Origin: Streptomyces hawaiiensis
GTDB lineage: Bacteria > Actinomycetota > Actinomycetes > Streptomycetales > Streptomycetaceae
Length of the DNA stretch: 64,000 nucleotides
Direction of reading: 5' to 3'
Assembly (NCBI RefSeq): GCF_004803895.1
Contig: NZ_CP021978.1
Span: 6,510,001 to 6,574,000, forward strand
Shown: in pieces, positions 1-8,213 of the stretch
Numbering within the stretch: the first letter of the stretch is position 1
Layout: each line of letters opens with the position of its first letter
The notes under the pieces: model-generated
What the model was told of the DNA's origin: nothing
Database searches by the model: none
What the model saw: the letters and a program-made list of their open reading frames with translations, nothing else
Position numbers and translations under genes: made by a program

Positions 1-185
1 TCGCCGGTATCCGCCCCGACGCCCCGGCCGGGTCGGTCACCCTGCGCCCCGTACGCAGCGCGCCCCTCGGGGAGATCGGCTTCACGGGGCTGCGCGTGGC
101 GGGCGCCCCGTTCTCCGTGCGGGTCAGCCGACTGGGCCTGGCCATGGTCGAGGAGGCGGCCGACGGACTGCAACTGGGGGTGTGA
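1..185 (+). CDS. 3' end of an unidentified protein (possibly glycogen-debranching type)
   Basis: An open frame runs in from the left edge (first full codon at base 3) and stops at TGA 183-185, giving about 60 C-terminal residues that end in DGLQLGV. The segment looks like a small beta-rich C-terminal domain. I loosely associate the ending (GLAMVEEAADGLQLGV) with actinobacterial proteins that carry a glycogen-debranching N-terminal domain, but this fragment shows no catalytic motif. The same-strand Nudix gene begins 130 bases downstream. That a real gene ends here is fairly secure. Its function is only a guess. Confidence 0.5.
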   Translation, partial: AGIRPDAPAGSVTLRPVRSAPLGEIGFTGLRVAGAPFSVRVSRLGLAMVEEAADGLQLGV

Positions 186-286
186 CGTGCAACGACGTGC
201 CAATTCTGGACAAGAGGAGAGGCGGTGGAGTCCCTACCGGACCGAAGTGGATCAGTAGGTGAAGAGGCCGGTGAAAGGAGTGTTTA

Positions 287-301
287 TCGTCAGGCAGACG
301 A
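287..301. promoter_or_regulatory. Candidate NrtR-type operator (TCGTC-N5-GACGA)
   Basis: TCGTC and GACGA are perfect 5-base inverted arms with a 5-base spacer, in an A/T-richer patch (TTTATCGTC) 14 bases before the chosen ATG of the NrtR-like gene. NrtR regulators in actinobacteria bind short dyads of GTC/GAC character, and autoregulation would fit. The role is inferred from position and symmetry. Confidence 0.35.
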
Positions 302-314
302 CTATGATCGCCGC

Positions 315-1073
315 ATGCCCTACGACCCGTCAGCGTTTCCGCCCTTCGCCGTCACCGTGGACCTGGTCGTGCTGACCGTGCGCCGCCATGCTCTGTGCGC
401 GCTGGCGGTACGCAGGGGTGAGCCGCCGTTCCAGGGGCGTTGGGCGCTGCCCGGCGGTTTCGTACGGGCCGACGAAGACCTGGCGCAGGCCGCGGCACGC
501 GAGCTGGCCGAGGAGACCGGACTGCGCGTCCACGATCCTGCCGTTCCGGCCCAGGACAACGGCGCACATCTGGAGCAGCTCGCCACCTACGGAGACCCCA
601 AGCGGGACCCCAGGATGAGAGTCGTCAGCGTCGCCCACCTCGCCCTCGCTCCCGACCTGCCCGCGCCCCGAGCGGGCGGAGATGCCAGCAACGCGCGCTG
701 GGCTCCGGTCGAGGAACTGCTGCGGCAGGGCGGCTACGGGCGTGATGCCGAGCCCGGCGCGCCGCTCGCCTTCGACCACGCGCAGATCCTCGCGGACGGA
801 GTGGAGCGAGCCCGCTCCAAGATCGAGTACTCGTCGCTGGCCACCGCCTTCTGCCCGCCCGAGTTCACCGTCGGGGAACTGCGCCGTGTCTACGAGGCGG
901 TGTGGGGCGTGGCGCTCGACCCGCGCAACTTCCACCGCAAGGTCACGGGTACACCCGGCTTCCTCGTCCCCACCGGTGGGACGACCACCCGCCAGGGCGG
1001 ACGCCCGGCCCAGCTCTTCCGCGCCGGCGGCGCGACGCTCCTCAACCCCCCGATGCTGCGCCCCGAGGTGTGA
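315..1073 (+). CDS. NrtR-like Nudix-domain transcriptional regulator
   Basis: The 252-residue protein has a Nudix domain with an intact Nudix box (GGFVRADEDL, then RELAEETGL) at about residues 50-75. A C-terminal winged-helix-like region covers about residues 170-245 (FTVGELRRVYEAVWG, NFHRKVTGTPGF). This arrangement is that of NrtR, the ADP-ribose-sensing repressor of NAD metabolism, although an intact box could also allow hydrolysis. I start at ATG 315 because homology begins at MPYDPSAFPPF. The longer frame has a good ribosome-binding site (AGGAGAGG) before GTG 225 and would add 30 residues with no family resemblance. No NAD biosynthesis gene is adjacent, so the targets are unknown. Confidence 0.75.
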   Translation: MPYDPSAFPPFAVTVDLVVLTVRRHALCALAVRRGEPPFQGRWALPGGFVRADEDLAQAAARELAEETGLRVHDPAVPAQDNGAHLEQLATYGDPKRDPRMRVVSVAHLALAPDLPAPRAGGDASNARWAPVEELLRQGGYGRDAEPGAPLAFDHAQILADGVERARSKIEYSSLATAFCPPEFTVGELRRVYEAVWGVALDPRNFHRKVTGTPGFLVPTGGTTTRQGGRPAQLFRAGGATLLNPPMLRPEV

Positions 1074-1205
1074 GCGGCGGGCCGGCGCGGGCTGTGCCGG
1101 GCCCGGAACTCGATCCACCCGCAGTCCGGTCACGGGTGAGGGGCCTGTCCGAGGTAGGCCGTGCGATACCCGAAAAACCGGACATAGCGCGCTATCTTGC
1201 TGTGA

Positions 1206-3419
1206 GTGATCCAGGCCTTCGGACTGACCAGCAACCCCCGCAAGGAGCTTCCGCCCGCAGCCGACGACGTCTCATTCGATGCGCGGGCGGGCCGCATCAC
1301 CGCGCTGCTCGGAGCACCAGGCGCCGGCAAGACGACGGTTCTCAGACTCATGCTCGAACTCCAACAGGGTCGCGGCATCACCCACTTCCGGGGCCGCCCC
1401 CTGCATCGCATCGCCCATCCCTCGCGTGAGGTCGGCGTGCTGCTGGGCGACGTGCCCGGGCATCCCGCCCGCACGGTCCGCGGGCATCTGCGCATGCTGT
1501 GTGCCGCCGCGGGGGTCCCGATCCGGCGTGCCGACGAAGTCCTCGAGGCGGTCGGGCTTGTGAGCCTGCGCGACGAACGCCTCGGCACCCTCTCCCGCGG
1601 CATGGACCGCCGCCTCGGCCTGGCCTGCGTGCTCCTGGCCGACCCGCACACCCTCGTCCTCGACGACCCGGCCGACGGGCTCTCCACCCGCGAGAGCGCC
1701 TGGCTGCACGGCATGCTGCGCGCCCACGCCGCCCACGGGGGCACCGTCCTGTTCACCACGGCCGACCCCAAGGGGGCCGCGCGCACCGCCGACCGGGTCG
1801 TCACCCTGGAGCAGGGCAGGCTCGTGGCCGACCAGGAGGCTGCGGAGTTCTCGCGCACCCGCCTCCGCCCCCGTGTCGCCGTACGCAGCCCGCACGCGGC
1901 CCGTCTGGCGGCGCTGCTGGCCAAACAGGCCCGCACCTCACAGCGCTCTGTCGAAGTCGTCCGAGAGGGCGGCAACCGCCTTTCGGTGTACGGCGGTACC
2001 TGCGCGGACATCGGCGAGATCGCGTTCCGCCACGGCATCGTCGTTCACCAACTCGCCGACGAGGTCGGAGACATGGGCCCCGGTGCGGGCCTCTCTCAAG
2101 CAAGCGGGCCGCGTGACGGAAGCCTCGCCGAGCAAGGGCGGCGCGTCACTGACACGCACCGGACGACTCTTGCGCCCCGGCCCGGAGAACCGGCATCGTC
2201 CCGCGACCCGTCGAGGCCGTTCGCAACAGACCTCACGCCCCTCCCGGCCGAGCCGCGGCCCACGCTTGAGCCGAAATCTCCCTCAGGCGCACCGGAGCAG
2301 GCCGCACCGGAGCAGGCCGCACCAGAGGAGGCCGCAGAGCCGTCGCCTTCCTCCGCAGACCCTGCGGTCATCTCCACCGAGCCGCGACCCACGCTTGAGC
2401 CGCGATCCCTCGCGGACGCGCCGGCCCCGGTCGCAGACAGGCCGTCGCTGTCCTTCGGGCACCCGCAGCCCGCCGCCGAACCGCACGGACTCCTGGACGC
2501 CTCCTCGACCAGCCACTCGAGCGACAGTCCTTCGACGGCGACGGCGACGGCGACGGCGACCGCGCCCACCCCACCCGGCCCCGGCACCCGCTCAGCTCGC
2601 ACGCTCGACGCACTGCCTCCTCTGCCGCCCCCCATCTCCGTCCGCCCCGCCCCCAGCCCCCTCCGCCCCCTTCGCTACGAGATCCGCCGTGCCACGGGGA
2701 TCGGCACCGGATTCCTGACGGGGGCCGTCGTGCTTGCCGTGTCCGCCGTGACCGCCGTCGTGCTCGCGCGCATCGGGCACACTCCGCAGCCGCGCCTGCT
2801 GGCCGCATGGCCGCAGGAGCTGCCCCTGCCGCCCGCGGCGCTCGGTGCGGGACTGCTCGGTGCGCTGGCCTTCGGCGACGAGTTCCGCCACCCCGCCCTG
2901 GCGGCGGACCGCGGCACCGTGCCCCGCCGGCTGGGGCTGCTGGCCGCCAAGCTGGTCGTCGCCTCGGCCACCGCGCTCGTACTGGCCGTCCTCACCGTCG
3001 GCTGCGACGCCGAAGTGCTCTATCTCGTCTACGGACGGGAGCTCGCCCAGGTTCCCGCCGCCTGGCTCCCCATGAGTGCGAGTTGGATCGGGCTCGTGGT
3101 CGGCTGCGCCTGGGCCGGCGTACTCGCCGCGGGTGTCTTCCGGTCCACCACGGCCGGACTCGCCGCGGTGGCCGCCGTCCCCCTCCTCGTCGTACCCGTC
3201 GTGCACAAGCTCGTGAACGGACCGTCCGTGCGAACCGCGGCCGGACTTCCCGTGCGACTGCGAGAGACCCTCCTGCCGCGATGGCCCTTCGGGGGAGAGC
3301 GCTACCTGGAGGCCGCGCTCACGGTGATCTCGCAACCTGTGGGCGGAGCACTGACGTTGTCGCTCACCGCGCTGCTCTGCGCGTATCTGCTCGCCACCCT
3401 GCGCAGCAGATTCCGGTGA
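1206..3419 (+). CDS. ABC transporter: ATPase and membrane domain in one chain
   Basis: The 737-residue protein combines an N-terminal ABC ATPase with a C-terminal ABC-2-like permease. The ATPase shows Walker A GAPGAGKTT near residue 37, a weak signature LSRGMDRR, and Walker B LVLDDP in which Asp replaces the usual catalytic Glu. Residues about 290-490 are a Pro/Ala/Ser-rich linker with internal repeats (EPRPTLEP twice, PEQAA units). The last 250 residues hold about six hydrophobic segments. GTG 1206 lacks a clear ribosome-binding site. No separate permease is adjacent, so the transporter may act as a homodimer. The substrate cannot be told from the sequence. The gene sits just upstream of whiH. 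Confidence 0.75.
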   Translation: MIQAFGLTSNPRKELPPAADDVSFDARAGRITALLGAPGAGKTTVLRLMLELQQGRGITHFRGRPLHRIAHPSREVGVLLGDVPGHPARTVRGHLRMLCAAAGVPIRRADEVLEAVGLVSLRDERLGTLSRGMDRRLGLACVLLADPHTLVLDDPADGLSTRESAWLHGMLRAHAAHGGTVLFTTADPKGAARTADRVVTLEQGRLVADQEAAEFSRTRLRPRVAVRSPHAARLAALLAKQARTSQRSVEVVREGGNRLSVYGGTCADIGEIAFRHGIVVHQLADEVGDMGPGAGLSQASGPRDGSLAEQGRRVTDTHRTTLAPRPGEPASSRDPSRPFATDLTPLPAEPRPTLEPKSPSGAPEQAAPEQAAPEEAAEPSPSSADPAVISTEPRPTLEPRSLADAPAPVADRPSLSFGHPQPAAEPHGLLDASSTSHSSDSPSTATATATATAPTPPGPGTRSARTLDALPPLPPPISVRPAPSPLRPLRYEIRRATGIGTGFLTGAVVLAVSAVTAVVLARIGHTPQPRLLAAWPQELPLPPAALGAGLLGALAFGDEFRHPALAADRGTVPRRLGLLAAKLVVASATALVLAVLTVGCDAEVLYLVYGRELAQVPAAWLPMSASWIGLVVGCAWAGVLAAGVFRSTTAGLAAVAAVPLLVVPVVHKLVNGPSVRTAAGLPVRLRETLLPRWPFGGERYLEAALTVISQPVGGALTLSLTALLCAYLLATLRSRFR
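2534..2560 (+). repeat. Hexanucleotide microsatellite inside the ABC linker
   Basis: A GACGGC/ACGGCG unit is repeated about 4.5 times and encodes an alternating Ala-Thr tract in the Pro/Ala linker of the fused ABC transporter. Gain or loss of units would stay in frame, so linker length could vary between strains. Confidence 0.7.
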
Positions 3420-3580
3420 CGACTGTCCGTAACCCTTAGTCCGGCCATGCGCACAACTCCCCGCGAAACGCCCATTTCTTTCCGATAAGGCGTCAATTGC
3501 GACGGGGTGAGCGATCACCCTTTCGTGTGCTTTTCACCAAAGACCTCAAGGGAGTTGGAGACGACGCCGACAAAGGATGC

Positions 3581-4468
3581 GTGAGTACCCTTGCGCACAC
3601 CATGATGACCGCCGCCCGCTCCGCTGACTCCGGCCTCGCGAGCCCGGGCGAACTCGACCGCTACCCGTACGCCGAGGCGCCCGCCGTCGACCGCGTCGGG
3701 GTCCCTGCCTGGGACGGCGGGGACCCCGAGCTGGGCCGTGTCGGCCGACGCGCCGCGGGCAGCCGCGGCCGCGGGCTGCACGGCCAACTCGTTCAGCAAC
3801 TGGGTCAGATGATCGTCTCCGGCGACCTGGGCGCCGACCGCCCGCTGGTGCCCGAGGAGATCGGCCAGCGCTTCGAGGTCTCCCGCACCGTCGTCCGTGA
3901 GTCCCTCCGCGTCCTGGAGGCCAAGGGTCTGGTGAGCGCCCGACCGAACGTCGGCACACGCGTGCGCCCCGTCAGCGACTGGAACCTCCTCGACCCGGAC
4001 ATCATCGAGTGGCGGGCCTTCGGGCCACAGCGCGACAACCAGCGCCGTGAGCTGAGCGAGCTGCGGTGGACGATGGAGCCGCTCGCCGCTCGCCTCGCAG
4101 CCGGGCACGGCCGTGAGGACGTCCAGCAGCGCCTTGTGGACATGGTCGAGATCATGGGGCACGCGATGGCCCAGGGTGATGCGCTCACGTTCTCCCGCGC
4201 CGACTCCGAGTTCCACTCGCTGCTCATCCAGGTCGCGGGCAACCGCATGCTGGAGCACCTCTCCGGGATCGTGTCCGCGGCCCTACAGGTCTCGGGCGGC
4301 CCGGTCACGGGCTGTGACCGGCCGAACGAGACGTCCCTGGCGCACCATGGCCGCATCTGTGACGCCCTCGCCACCGGTGACGGAGCGGCGGCCGAGGTGG
4401 CCATGCGGCAGCTCCTCACGGTCCACCCTGAGGTGGAACGGGTCGTGCCCGCCCCGCGCGAGCACTGA
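3581..4468 (+). CDS. whiH: WhiH, GntR-family sporulation regulator
   Basis: The 295-residue GntR/FadR-subfamily protein has a winged helix-turn-helix at about residues 80-130 (VPEEIGQRFEVSRTVVRES, then LEAKGLVSARPNVGTRV). An all-helical FCD ligand-binding domain follows, with conserved polar residues including AADSEFHSLL-like RADSEFHSLL. Immediate linkage to hrdB identifies it as WhiH, which is needed for sporulation septation in aerial hyphae of S. coelicolor. GTG 3581 is chosen because AAAGGA lies 4 bases upstream. The open frame extends to TTG 3497 and ATG 3602 is an alternative. The effector ligand is unknown. A strong hairpin follows 74 bases downstream. Confidence 0.88.
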   Translation: MSTLAHTMMTAARSADSGLASPGELDRYPYAEAPAVDRVGVPAWDGGDPELGRVGRRAAGSRGRGLHGQLVQQLGQMIVSGDLGADRPLVPEEIGQRFEVSRTVVRESLRVLEAKGLVSARPNVGTRVRPVSDWNLLDPDIIEWRAFGPQRDNQRRELSELRWTMEPLAARLAAGHGREDVQQRLVDMVEIMGHAMAQGDALTFSRADSEFHSLLIQVAGNRMLEHLSGIVSAALQVSGGPVTGCDRPNETSLAHHGRICDALATGDGAAAEVAMRQLLTVHPEVERVVPAPREH

Positions 4469-4542
4469 CCGGGTTCCGCGGGCGGCGCGGCCGGGTGTGC
4501 CACCCCCCTCCTGTGGCAGTGCCTGATCGGTGATCCGCCTCC

Positions 4543-4585
4543 CGTCGGACCCCGTGGGATCCTTGAGATCCTGCGGGGTCCGACG
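4543..4585. terminator. Strong hairpin after whiH
   Basis: The arms 4543-4561 and 4567-4585 form a 19-pair stem with only two G-U wobbles around a CTTGA loop. There is no U-tract, which is common for Streptomyces terminators. It separates whiH from the hrdB promoter region. Confidence 0.85.
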
Positions 4586-4754
4586 GCGCGAAGGGGCCGG
4601 GGCTCGGCAGGGTGGCCGAGTTGGCACTACATGTGACCTCTTCTGTCCGCGTCTGACCGTTTTCGTTCGCTTACGGGGTGTGACTCGGGCCACGCGGATT
4701 GGGCGTAACGCTCGCGGGAAGAACGCGATGACCTAAGAGGTGACAGCCGCGGAG

Positions 4755-4780
4755 GGAATACGGACGCCGTTCACGGCGCT
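4755..4780 (+). promoter_or_regulatory. Candidate SigR-type promoter of hrdB
   Basis: GGAAT at 4755-4759 is followed after 18 bases by GCT (4778-4780), against the SigR consensus GGAAT-N18-GTT. hrdB is a reported SigR (thiol-oxidative stress) target in S. coelicolor. The -35 match is perfect but the -10 is imperfect, so this is a candidate only. Confidence 0.4.
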
Positions 4781-4894
4781 GTGCATCTTCCCGGCCCCCG
4801 CCCGCGCCGTCGGCCCATCCCCAAGCCGGCGGTCGGCTCCTGTCCACTGTGGACGGGGCCGGAAGCCGTTTTCCAACGTTCCGAGAGGTTGTTC

Positions 4895-6436
4895 GTGTCG
4901 GCCAGCACATCCCGTACGCTCCCGCCGGAGATCGCCGAGTCCGTCTCTGTCATGGCGCTCATCGAGCGGGGAAAGGCTGAGGGGCAGATCGCCGGCGATG
5001 ACGTGCGTCGGGCCTTCGAAGCTGACCAGATTCCGGCCACTCAGTGGAAGAACGTATTGCGCAGCCTCAACCAGATCCTCGAGGAAGAGGGTGTGACGCT
5101 GATGGTCAGTGCCGCAGAGCCCAAGCGCACCCGAAAGAGCGTCGCAGCGAAGAGTCCCGCCAAGCGCACCGCCACCAAGACGGTCGCGGCAAAGGCGGTG
5201 ACCACCCGGAAGGCCACCGCCACCGCCACGCCGGCGGCGCCCGCCGCCGAGCCCGCCATCGAGGAGGAGGCGCCCGCCAAGAAGGCGGCTGCCAAGAAGA
5301 CGACCGCCAAGAAGGCGGCCGCGAAGAAGACCGTCGCCAAGAAGACGGCGGCCAAGAAGACCAGCGCCAAGAAGGACGACGCCGAGGTCGTCGAGGAAGA
5401 GGTGCTCGAGGAGGCAGCCCCCGGCAAGGCCGGTGAGGAGCCCGAGGGCACTCCCGAGAACGCGGGCTTCGTGCTCTCCGACGAGGACGAGGACGACGCG
5501 CCCGCGCAGCAGGTCGCCGCCGCCGGTGCCACCGCCGACCCGGTCAAGGACTACCTCAAGCAGATCGGCAAGGTCCCCCTGCTCAACGCCGAGCAGGAGG
5601 TCGAGCTCGCCAAGCGCATCGAGGCCGGTCTGTTCGCCGAGGACAAGCTGGCCAACGCCGACAAGCTCGCCCCCAAGCTCAAGCGCGAGCTGGAGATCAT
5701 CGCCGAGGACGGCCGCCGCGCCAAGAACCACCTCCTGGAGGCCAACCTCCGTCTGGTGGTCTCCCTGGCCAAGCGCTACACCGGCCGCGGCATGCTGTTC
5801 CTGGACCTCATCCAGGAGGGCAACCTCGGTCTGATCCGCGCGGTCGAGAAGTTCGACTACACCAAGGGCTACAAGTTCTCCACGTACGCCACCTGGTGGA
5901 TCCGTCAGGCGATCACCCGCGCCATGGCCGACCAGGCCCGCACCATTCGTATCCCGGTGCACATGGTCGAGGTCATCAACAAGCTCGCGCGCGTGCAGCG
6001 CCAGATGCTCCAGGACCTGGGCCGCGAGCCCACCCCGGAGGAGCTGGCCAAGGAACTCGACATGACCCCCGAGAAGGTCATCGAGGTACAGAAGTACGGC
6101 CGCGAGCCCATCTCGCTGCACACGCCGCTGGGCGAGGACGGCGACAGCGAGTTCGGCGACCTCATCGAGGACTCCGAGGCAGTCGTCCCGGCCGACGCGG
6201 TCAGCTTCACGCTCCTGCAGGAGCAGCTGCACTCCGTCCTGGACACCCTGTCCGAGCGCGAGGCGGGCGTCGTCTCGATGCGCTTCGGCCTCACCGACGG
6301 TCAGCCGAAGACCCTCGACGAGATCGGCAAGGTCTACGGCGTCACGCGTGAGCGGATCCGCCAGATCGAGTCCAAGACCATGTCGAAGCTGCGCCACCCG
6401 TCCCGTTCGCAGGTGCTGCGCGACTACCTCGACTGA
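4895..6436 (+). CDS. hrdB: HrdB, principal RNA polymerase sigma factor
   Basis: The 513-residue group 1 sigma-70 factor has region 1.2 from about residue 215 (DPVKDYLKQIGKVPLLNAEQ) and region 2 from about 284 (NLRLVVSLAKRYTGRG, FSTYATWWIRQAI). Region 3 follows. Region 4 lies near residue 475 (DEIGKVYGVTRERIRQIES), and the chain ends in QVLRDYLD. The N-terminal 200 residues are the Lys/Ala-rich, acidic extension typical of Streptomyces HrdB. GTG 4895 (VSASTSRTLPPE) is chosen from family alignment and GAGAGG 8 bases upstream. An upstream GTG at 4781 would add 38 unrelated residues. It directs vegetative transcription. A terminator follows at once. Confidence 0.97.
   Translation: MSASTSRTLPPEIAESVSVMALIERGKAEGQIAGDDVRRAFEADQIPATQWKNVLRSLNQILEEEGVTLMVSAAEPKRTRKSVAAKSPAKRTATKTVAAKAVTTRKATATATPAAPAAEPAIEEEAPAKKAAAKKTTAKKAAAKKTVAKKTAAKKTSAKKDDAEVVEEEVLEEAAPGKAGEEPEGTPENAGFVLSDEDEDDAPAQQVAAAGATADPVKDYLKQIGKVPLLNAEQEVELAKRIEAGLFAEDKLANADKLAPKLKRELEIIAEDGRRAKNHLLEANLRLVVSLAKRYTGRGMLFLDLIQEGNLGLIRAVEKFDYTKGYKFSTYATWWIRQAITRAMADQARTIRIPVHMVEVINKLARVQRQMLQDLGREPTPEELAKELDMTPEKVIEVQKYGREPISLHTPLGEDGDSEFGDLIEDSEAVVPADAVSFTLLQEQLHSVLDTLSEREAGVVSMRFGLTDGQPKTLDEIGKVYGVTRERIRQIESKTMSKLRHPSRSQVLRDYLD
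5276..5375 (+). repeat. Lys/Ala coding repeat in HrdB N terminus
   Basis: Degenerate copies of a 12-15 base unit (GCCAAGAAGACG and variants) encode repeated AAKKT/AKKA pentads, similar to histone H1-like tails. Repeats of this kind could expand or contract in frame. Acidic stretches follow the basic repeat. Confidence 0.7.
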
Positions 6437-6454
6437 GCGAGGTCGTACGACACG

Positions 6455-6487
6455 GAAGGCCCGGTTCCCCGAGGGGACCGGGCCTTC
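6455..6487 (+). terminator. hrdB terminator
   Basis: GAAGGCCCGGTTCCC and GGGACCGGGCCTTC pair with one bulged base around a short CGAG-type loop, 18 bases after the hrdB stop. There is no U-tract. Confidence 0.85.
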
Positions 6488-6572
6488 GCGATGCCGCCTC
6501 GTCGAGAGTGCGGGGTTTCACCGCGTGAATCACTCTGGGTGTCCCACGGACACCACCGAGTGAGGAGTGTGT

Positions 6573-7421
6573 ATGTGTCGTCGACTGGCTCGAGCTCTCG
6601 TCCTGCCGCTGGTCCTGGCCGCCGCGGTAGCCGCCCTGTCAATGGGCTCCAGCGCCCCTGCGGCCGCCGACGGCGTGGTCATAGGCGGCTTTCCCGTCGA
6701 GGCCTCCCAGAGCCCGTGGACGGTGGCCCTGTCCAGTCGTGACCGGTTCGGGGGTACGCGCGCGGGTCAGTTCTGTGGCGGTGTGGCGGTCGGCCGCACC
6801 ACCGTGCTCACCGCGGCCCACTGTCTGGACGAGGACGTCCTGGGCGGGCCGCCGGAGCGCGTACGGGACCTCAAGGTCATAGCCGGACGCACGGACCTGC
6901 TCTCGGGCCGCGGCGGCCAGGAGGTGGCCGTGCGCCGCACGTGGGTGAACCCGGCCTATGACGGTGTGAGCAATGCCGGGGATTTCGCCGTGCTCACTCT
7001 GGCCGAACCGCTCCACGGCGACTCGGTCATCACCATGGCGGCCGAGGGTGACCCCGCGTACGCGGCGGGTGGGACCGCGACGGTCTACGGATGGGGCGAC
7101 ACCTCGGGTGCCGGTGAGTACCCGGACAGTCTGCGGGCGGCGCACGTGCGTGTGCTCCCCGATGCGCTGTGCGAGAAGGTGTATCCGGGCGGTACGGACG
7201 GCACCTACGACGCCACGAGCATGCTGTGCGCGGGGGAGGCCGAGGGGGGCCGGGACGCCTGCCAGGGCGACAGCGGGGGGCCGCTGGTGGCCCAGGGGCG
7301 GTTGATCGGGCTCGTGTCCTGGGGGATCGGCTGTGGCCGGGCCGGTAACCCCGGGGTGTACGTGCGGGTGTCCGGCATCATGCGGACGCTCGGCTGGACA
7401 CGGGCGCCAGAAGGCCTCTGA
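6573..7421 (+). CDS. Secreted trypsin-like serine protease (S1 family)
   Basis: The 282-residue protein begins with a signal peptide of about 33 residues (basic start MCRRLAR, a hydrophobic core, and cleavage near AAADG). The propeptide is very short, since the mature start motif VIGGFPV follows at once. The catalytic triad is visible: His in LTAAHC, Asp in DFAVL and Ser in GDSGGPL. Six cysteines could form disulfides, and the C terminus WGIGCGRAGNPGVYV is typical of chymotrypsin-fold enzymes. Acid residues preceding GDSGG (RDACQGDSGG) indicate trypsin-like Lys/Arg specificity. ATG 6573 has GAGGAG 5 bases upstream. The substrate is unknown. Confidence 0.9.
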   Translation: MCRRLARALVLPLVLAAAVAALSMGSSAPAAADGVVIGGFPVEASQSPWTVALSSRDRFGGTRAGQFCGGVAVGRTTVLTAAHCLDEDVLGGPPERVRDLKVIAGRTDLLSGRGGQEVAVRRTWVNPAYDGVSNAGDFAVLTLAEPLHGDSVITMAAEGDPAYAAGGTATVYGWGDTSGAGEYPDSLRAAHVRVLPDALCEKVYPGGTDGTYDATSMLCAGEAEGGRDACQGDSGGPLVAQGRLIGLVSWGIGCGRAGNPGVYVRVSGIMRTLGWTRAPEGL

Positions 7422-7456
7422 GGCGGTCTGGCGGAGCCTGGACGGGGTTGTGGCAC

Positions 7457-7501
7457 GAGGACGGGCGGCTGCCTCTGTGGGAGAGGCAGCCGCCCGTCCT
7501 C
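7457..7501. terminator. Bidirectional terminator between convergent genes
   Basis: The arms 7457-7475 and 7483-7501 are a perfect 19-base inverted repeat around a 7-base loop. It lies between the protease (+) and the zinc-ribbon protein (-) and can serve both. Confidence 0.93.
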
Positions 7502-7540
7502 CGGCCTGTGCCGGGCTGGCTCGTCGTCGGACGCGAGGTG

Positions 7541-7771
7541 TCAGCGCTCTTCTTCGGAGGCGTTCTCGGGAGCGGACGTGAGCCGCTCCGTCTCGTCCTG
7601 TATCTCAGCGGCGATCTTCTTGAGTTCCGGCTCGAACTTGCGCCCGTGGTGGGCGCAGAAGAGCAGCTCTCCGCCGCTGAGCAGGACGACGCGCAGGTAC
7701 GCCTGGGCGCCGCAGCGGTCGCAGCGATCAGCGGCCGTCAACTGGCTCGCAGGGGTCAGAACAGTAGTCAC
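7541..7771 (-). CDS. Small zinc-ribbon-like protein, DUF7455 type
   Basis: The 76-residue cytoplasmic protein has a CDRCGAQAYLRV motif and a CAHHGRKFE motif about 20 residues later. This is a CxxC...CxxH arrangement that could bind one zinc ion. The acidic C-terminal tail is probably disordered. The GTG start at 7771 has AGAAGAGG upstream. Proteins of this kind are conserved in actinobacteria next to the hrdB-parE region, and I know of no assigned function. It is transcribed divergently from parE, with 442 bases between, and converges on the protease. Confidence 0.8.
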   Translation of the reverse strand: MTTVLTPASQLTAADRCDRCGAQAYLRVVLLSGGELLFCAHHGRKFEPELKKIAAEIQDETERLTSAPENASEEER

Positions 7772-8213
7772 GTCGCCTCTTCTCTAGCTCGACGAGCTGT
7801 CGTACCAGGGTCAACATCCAACCAGCCCCAAAACGTTCCCGCTCGTGGCTTTTCCTCGAAAGAATCTTTGCGAGGCGGCTGTCTGCTGCCGGTTGGCGGC
7901 GAATGTGCCGTATTGCGTGTCTATGTGTCTTACGGGGCTTCGCGTTGTATCGGTGGTCGGTCCTCCCGGCTGGGTTGCCGGTTGTTCATGAGGACGTGCC
8001 CGGAGCCTAAATGGTTCATGCCTGGAAGGGAACGTGATGTGTACTTCACTCAATCGAGGGATCGAACACGTATGCGAGTCTGGACTAGTGTGAGTTTCCG
8101 ACGAGGGTGGCGTTACAACGGCTCTACCAGGCCTCGGTACCCTCTCACCGGTGACTGAAGCCGCGCCCTTACCCATGAGGGCCCCATCTGAAATTCAGCG
8201 AGGAGCGAACCGC
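7772..8213. other. 442-base divergent region between DUF7455 gene and parE
   Basis: No gene is supported. It must hold the promoters of both flanking genes. The central part (7850-8110) is noticeably less GC-rich, with patches such as GAAAGAATCTTTG and TACTTCACTCAATCG, as expected for regulatory DNA. I could not fix promoter boxes. Confidence 0.5.

Larger units (their letters stand above)
4469..4894 (+). other. 426-base hrdB upstream region
   Basis: No gene is visible. The first part carries the hairpin at 4543-4585. The rest should hold the hrdB promoters and a leader of more than 100 bases. A SigR-like promoter candidate lies at 4755-4780. Short A/T-richer patches near 4665-4735 (CGTAACGCT, GATGACCTAAGAGG) could be another promoter, but I cannot place -35 and -10 boxes confidently. 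Confidence 0.6.

Noticed and set aside
5276..5375. Lysine-rich repeat considered a separate histone-like gene
   Set aside because: It is in frame with the sigma factor and typical of HrdB N termini.
4733..6397. A 554-codon frame antisense to hrdB
   Set aside because: Leu/Gly-rich translation mirrors the Lys/Ala repeats of hrdB. No ribosome-binding site.
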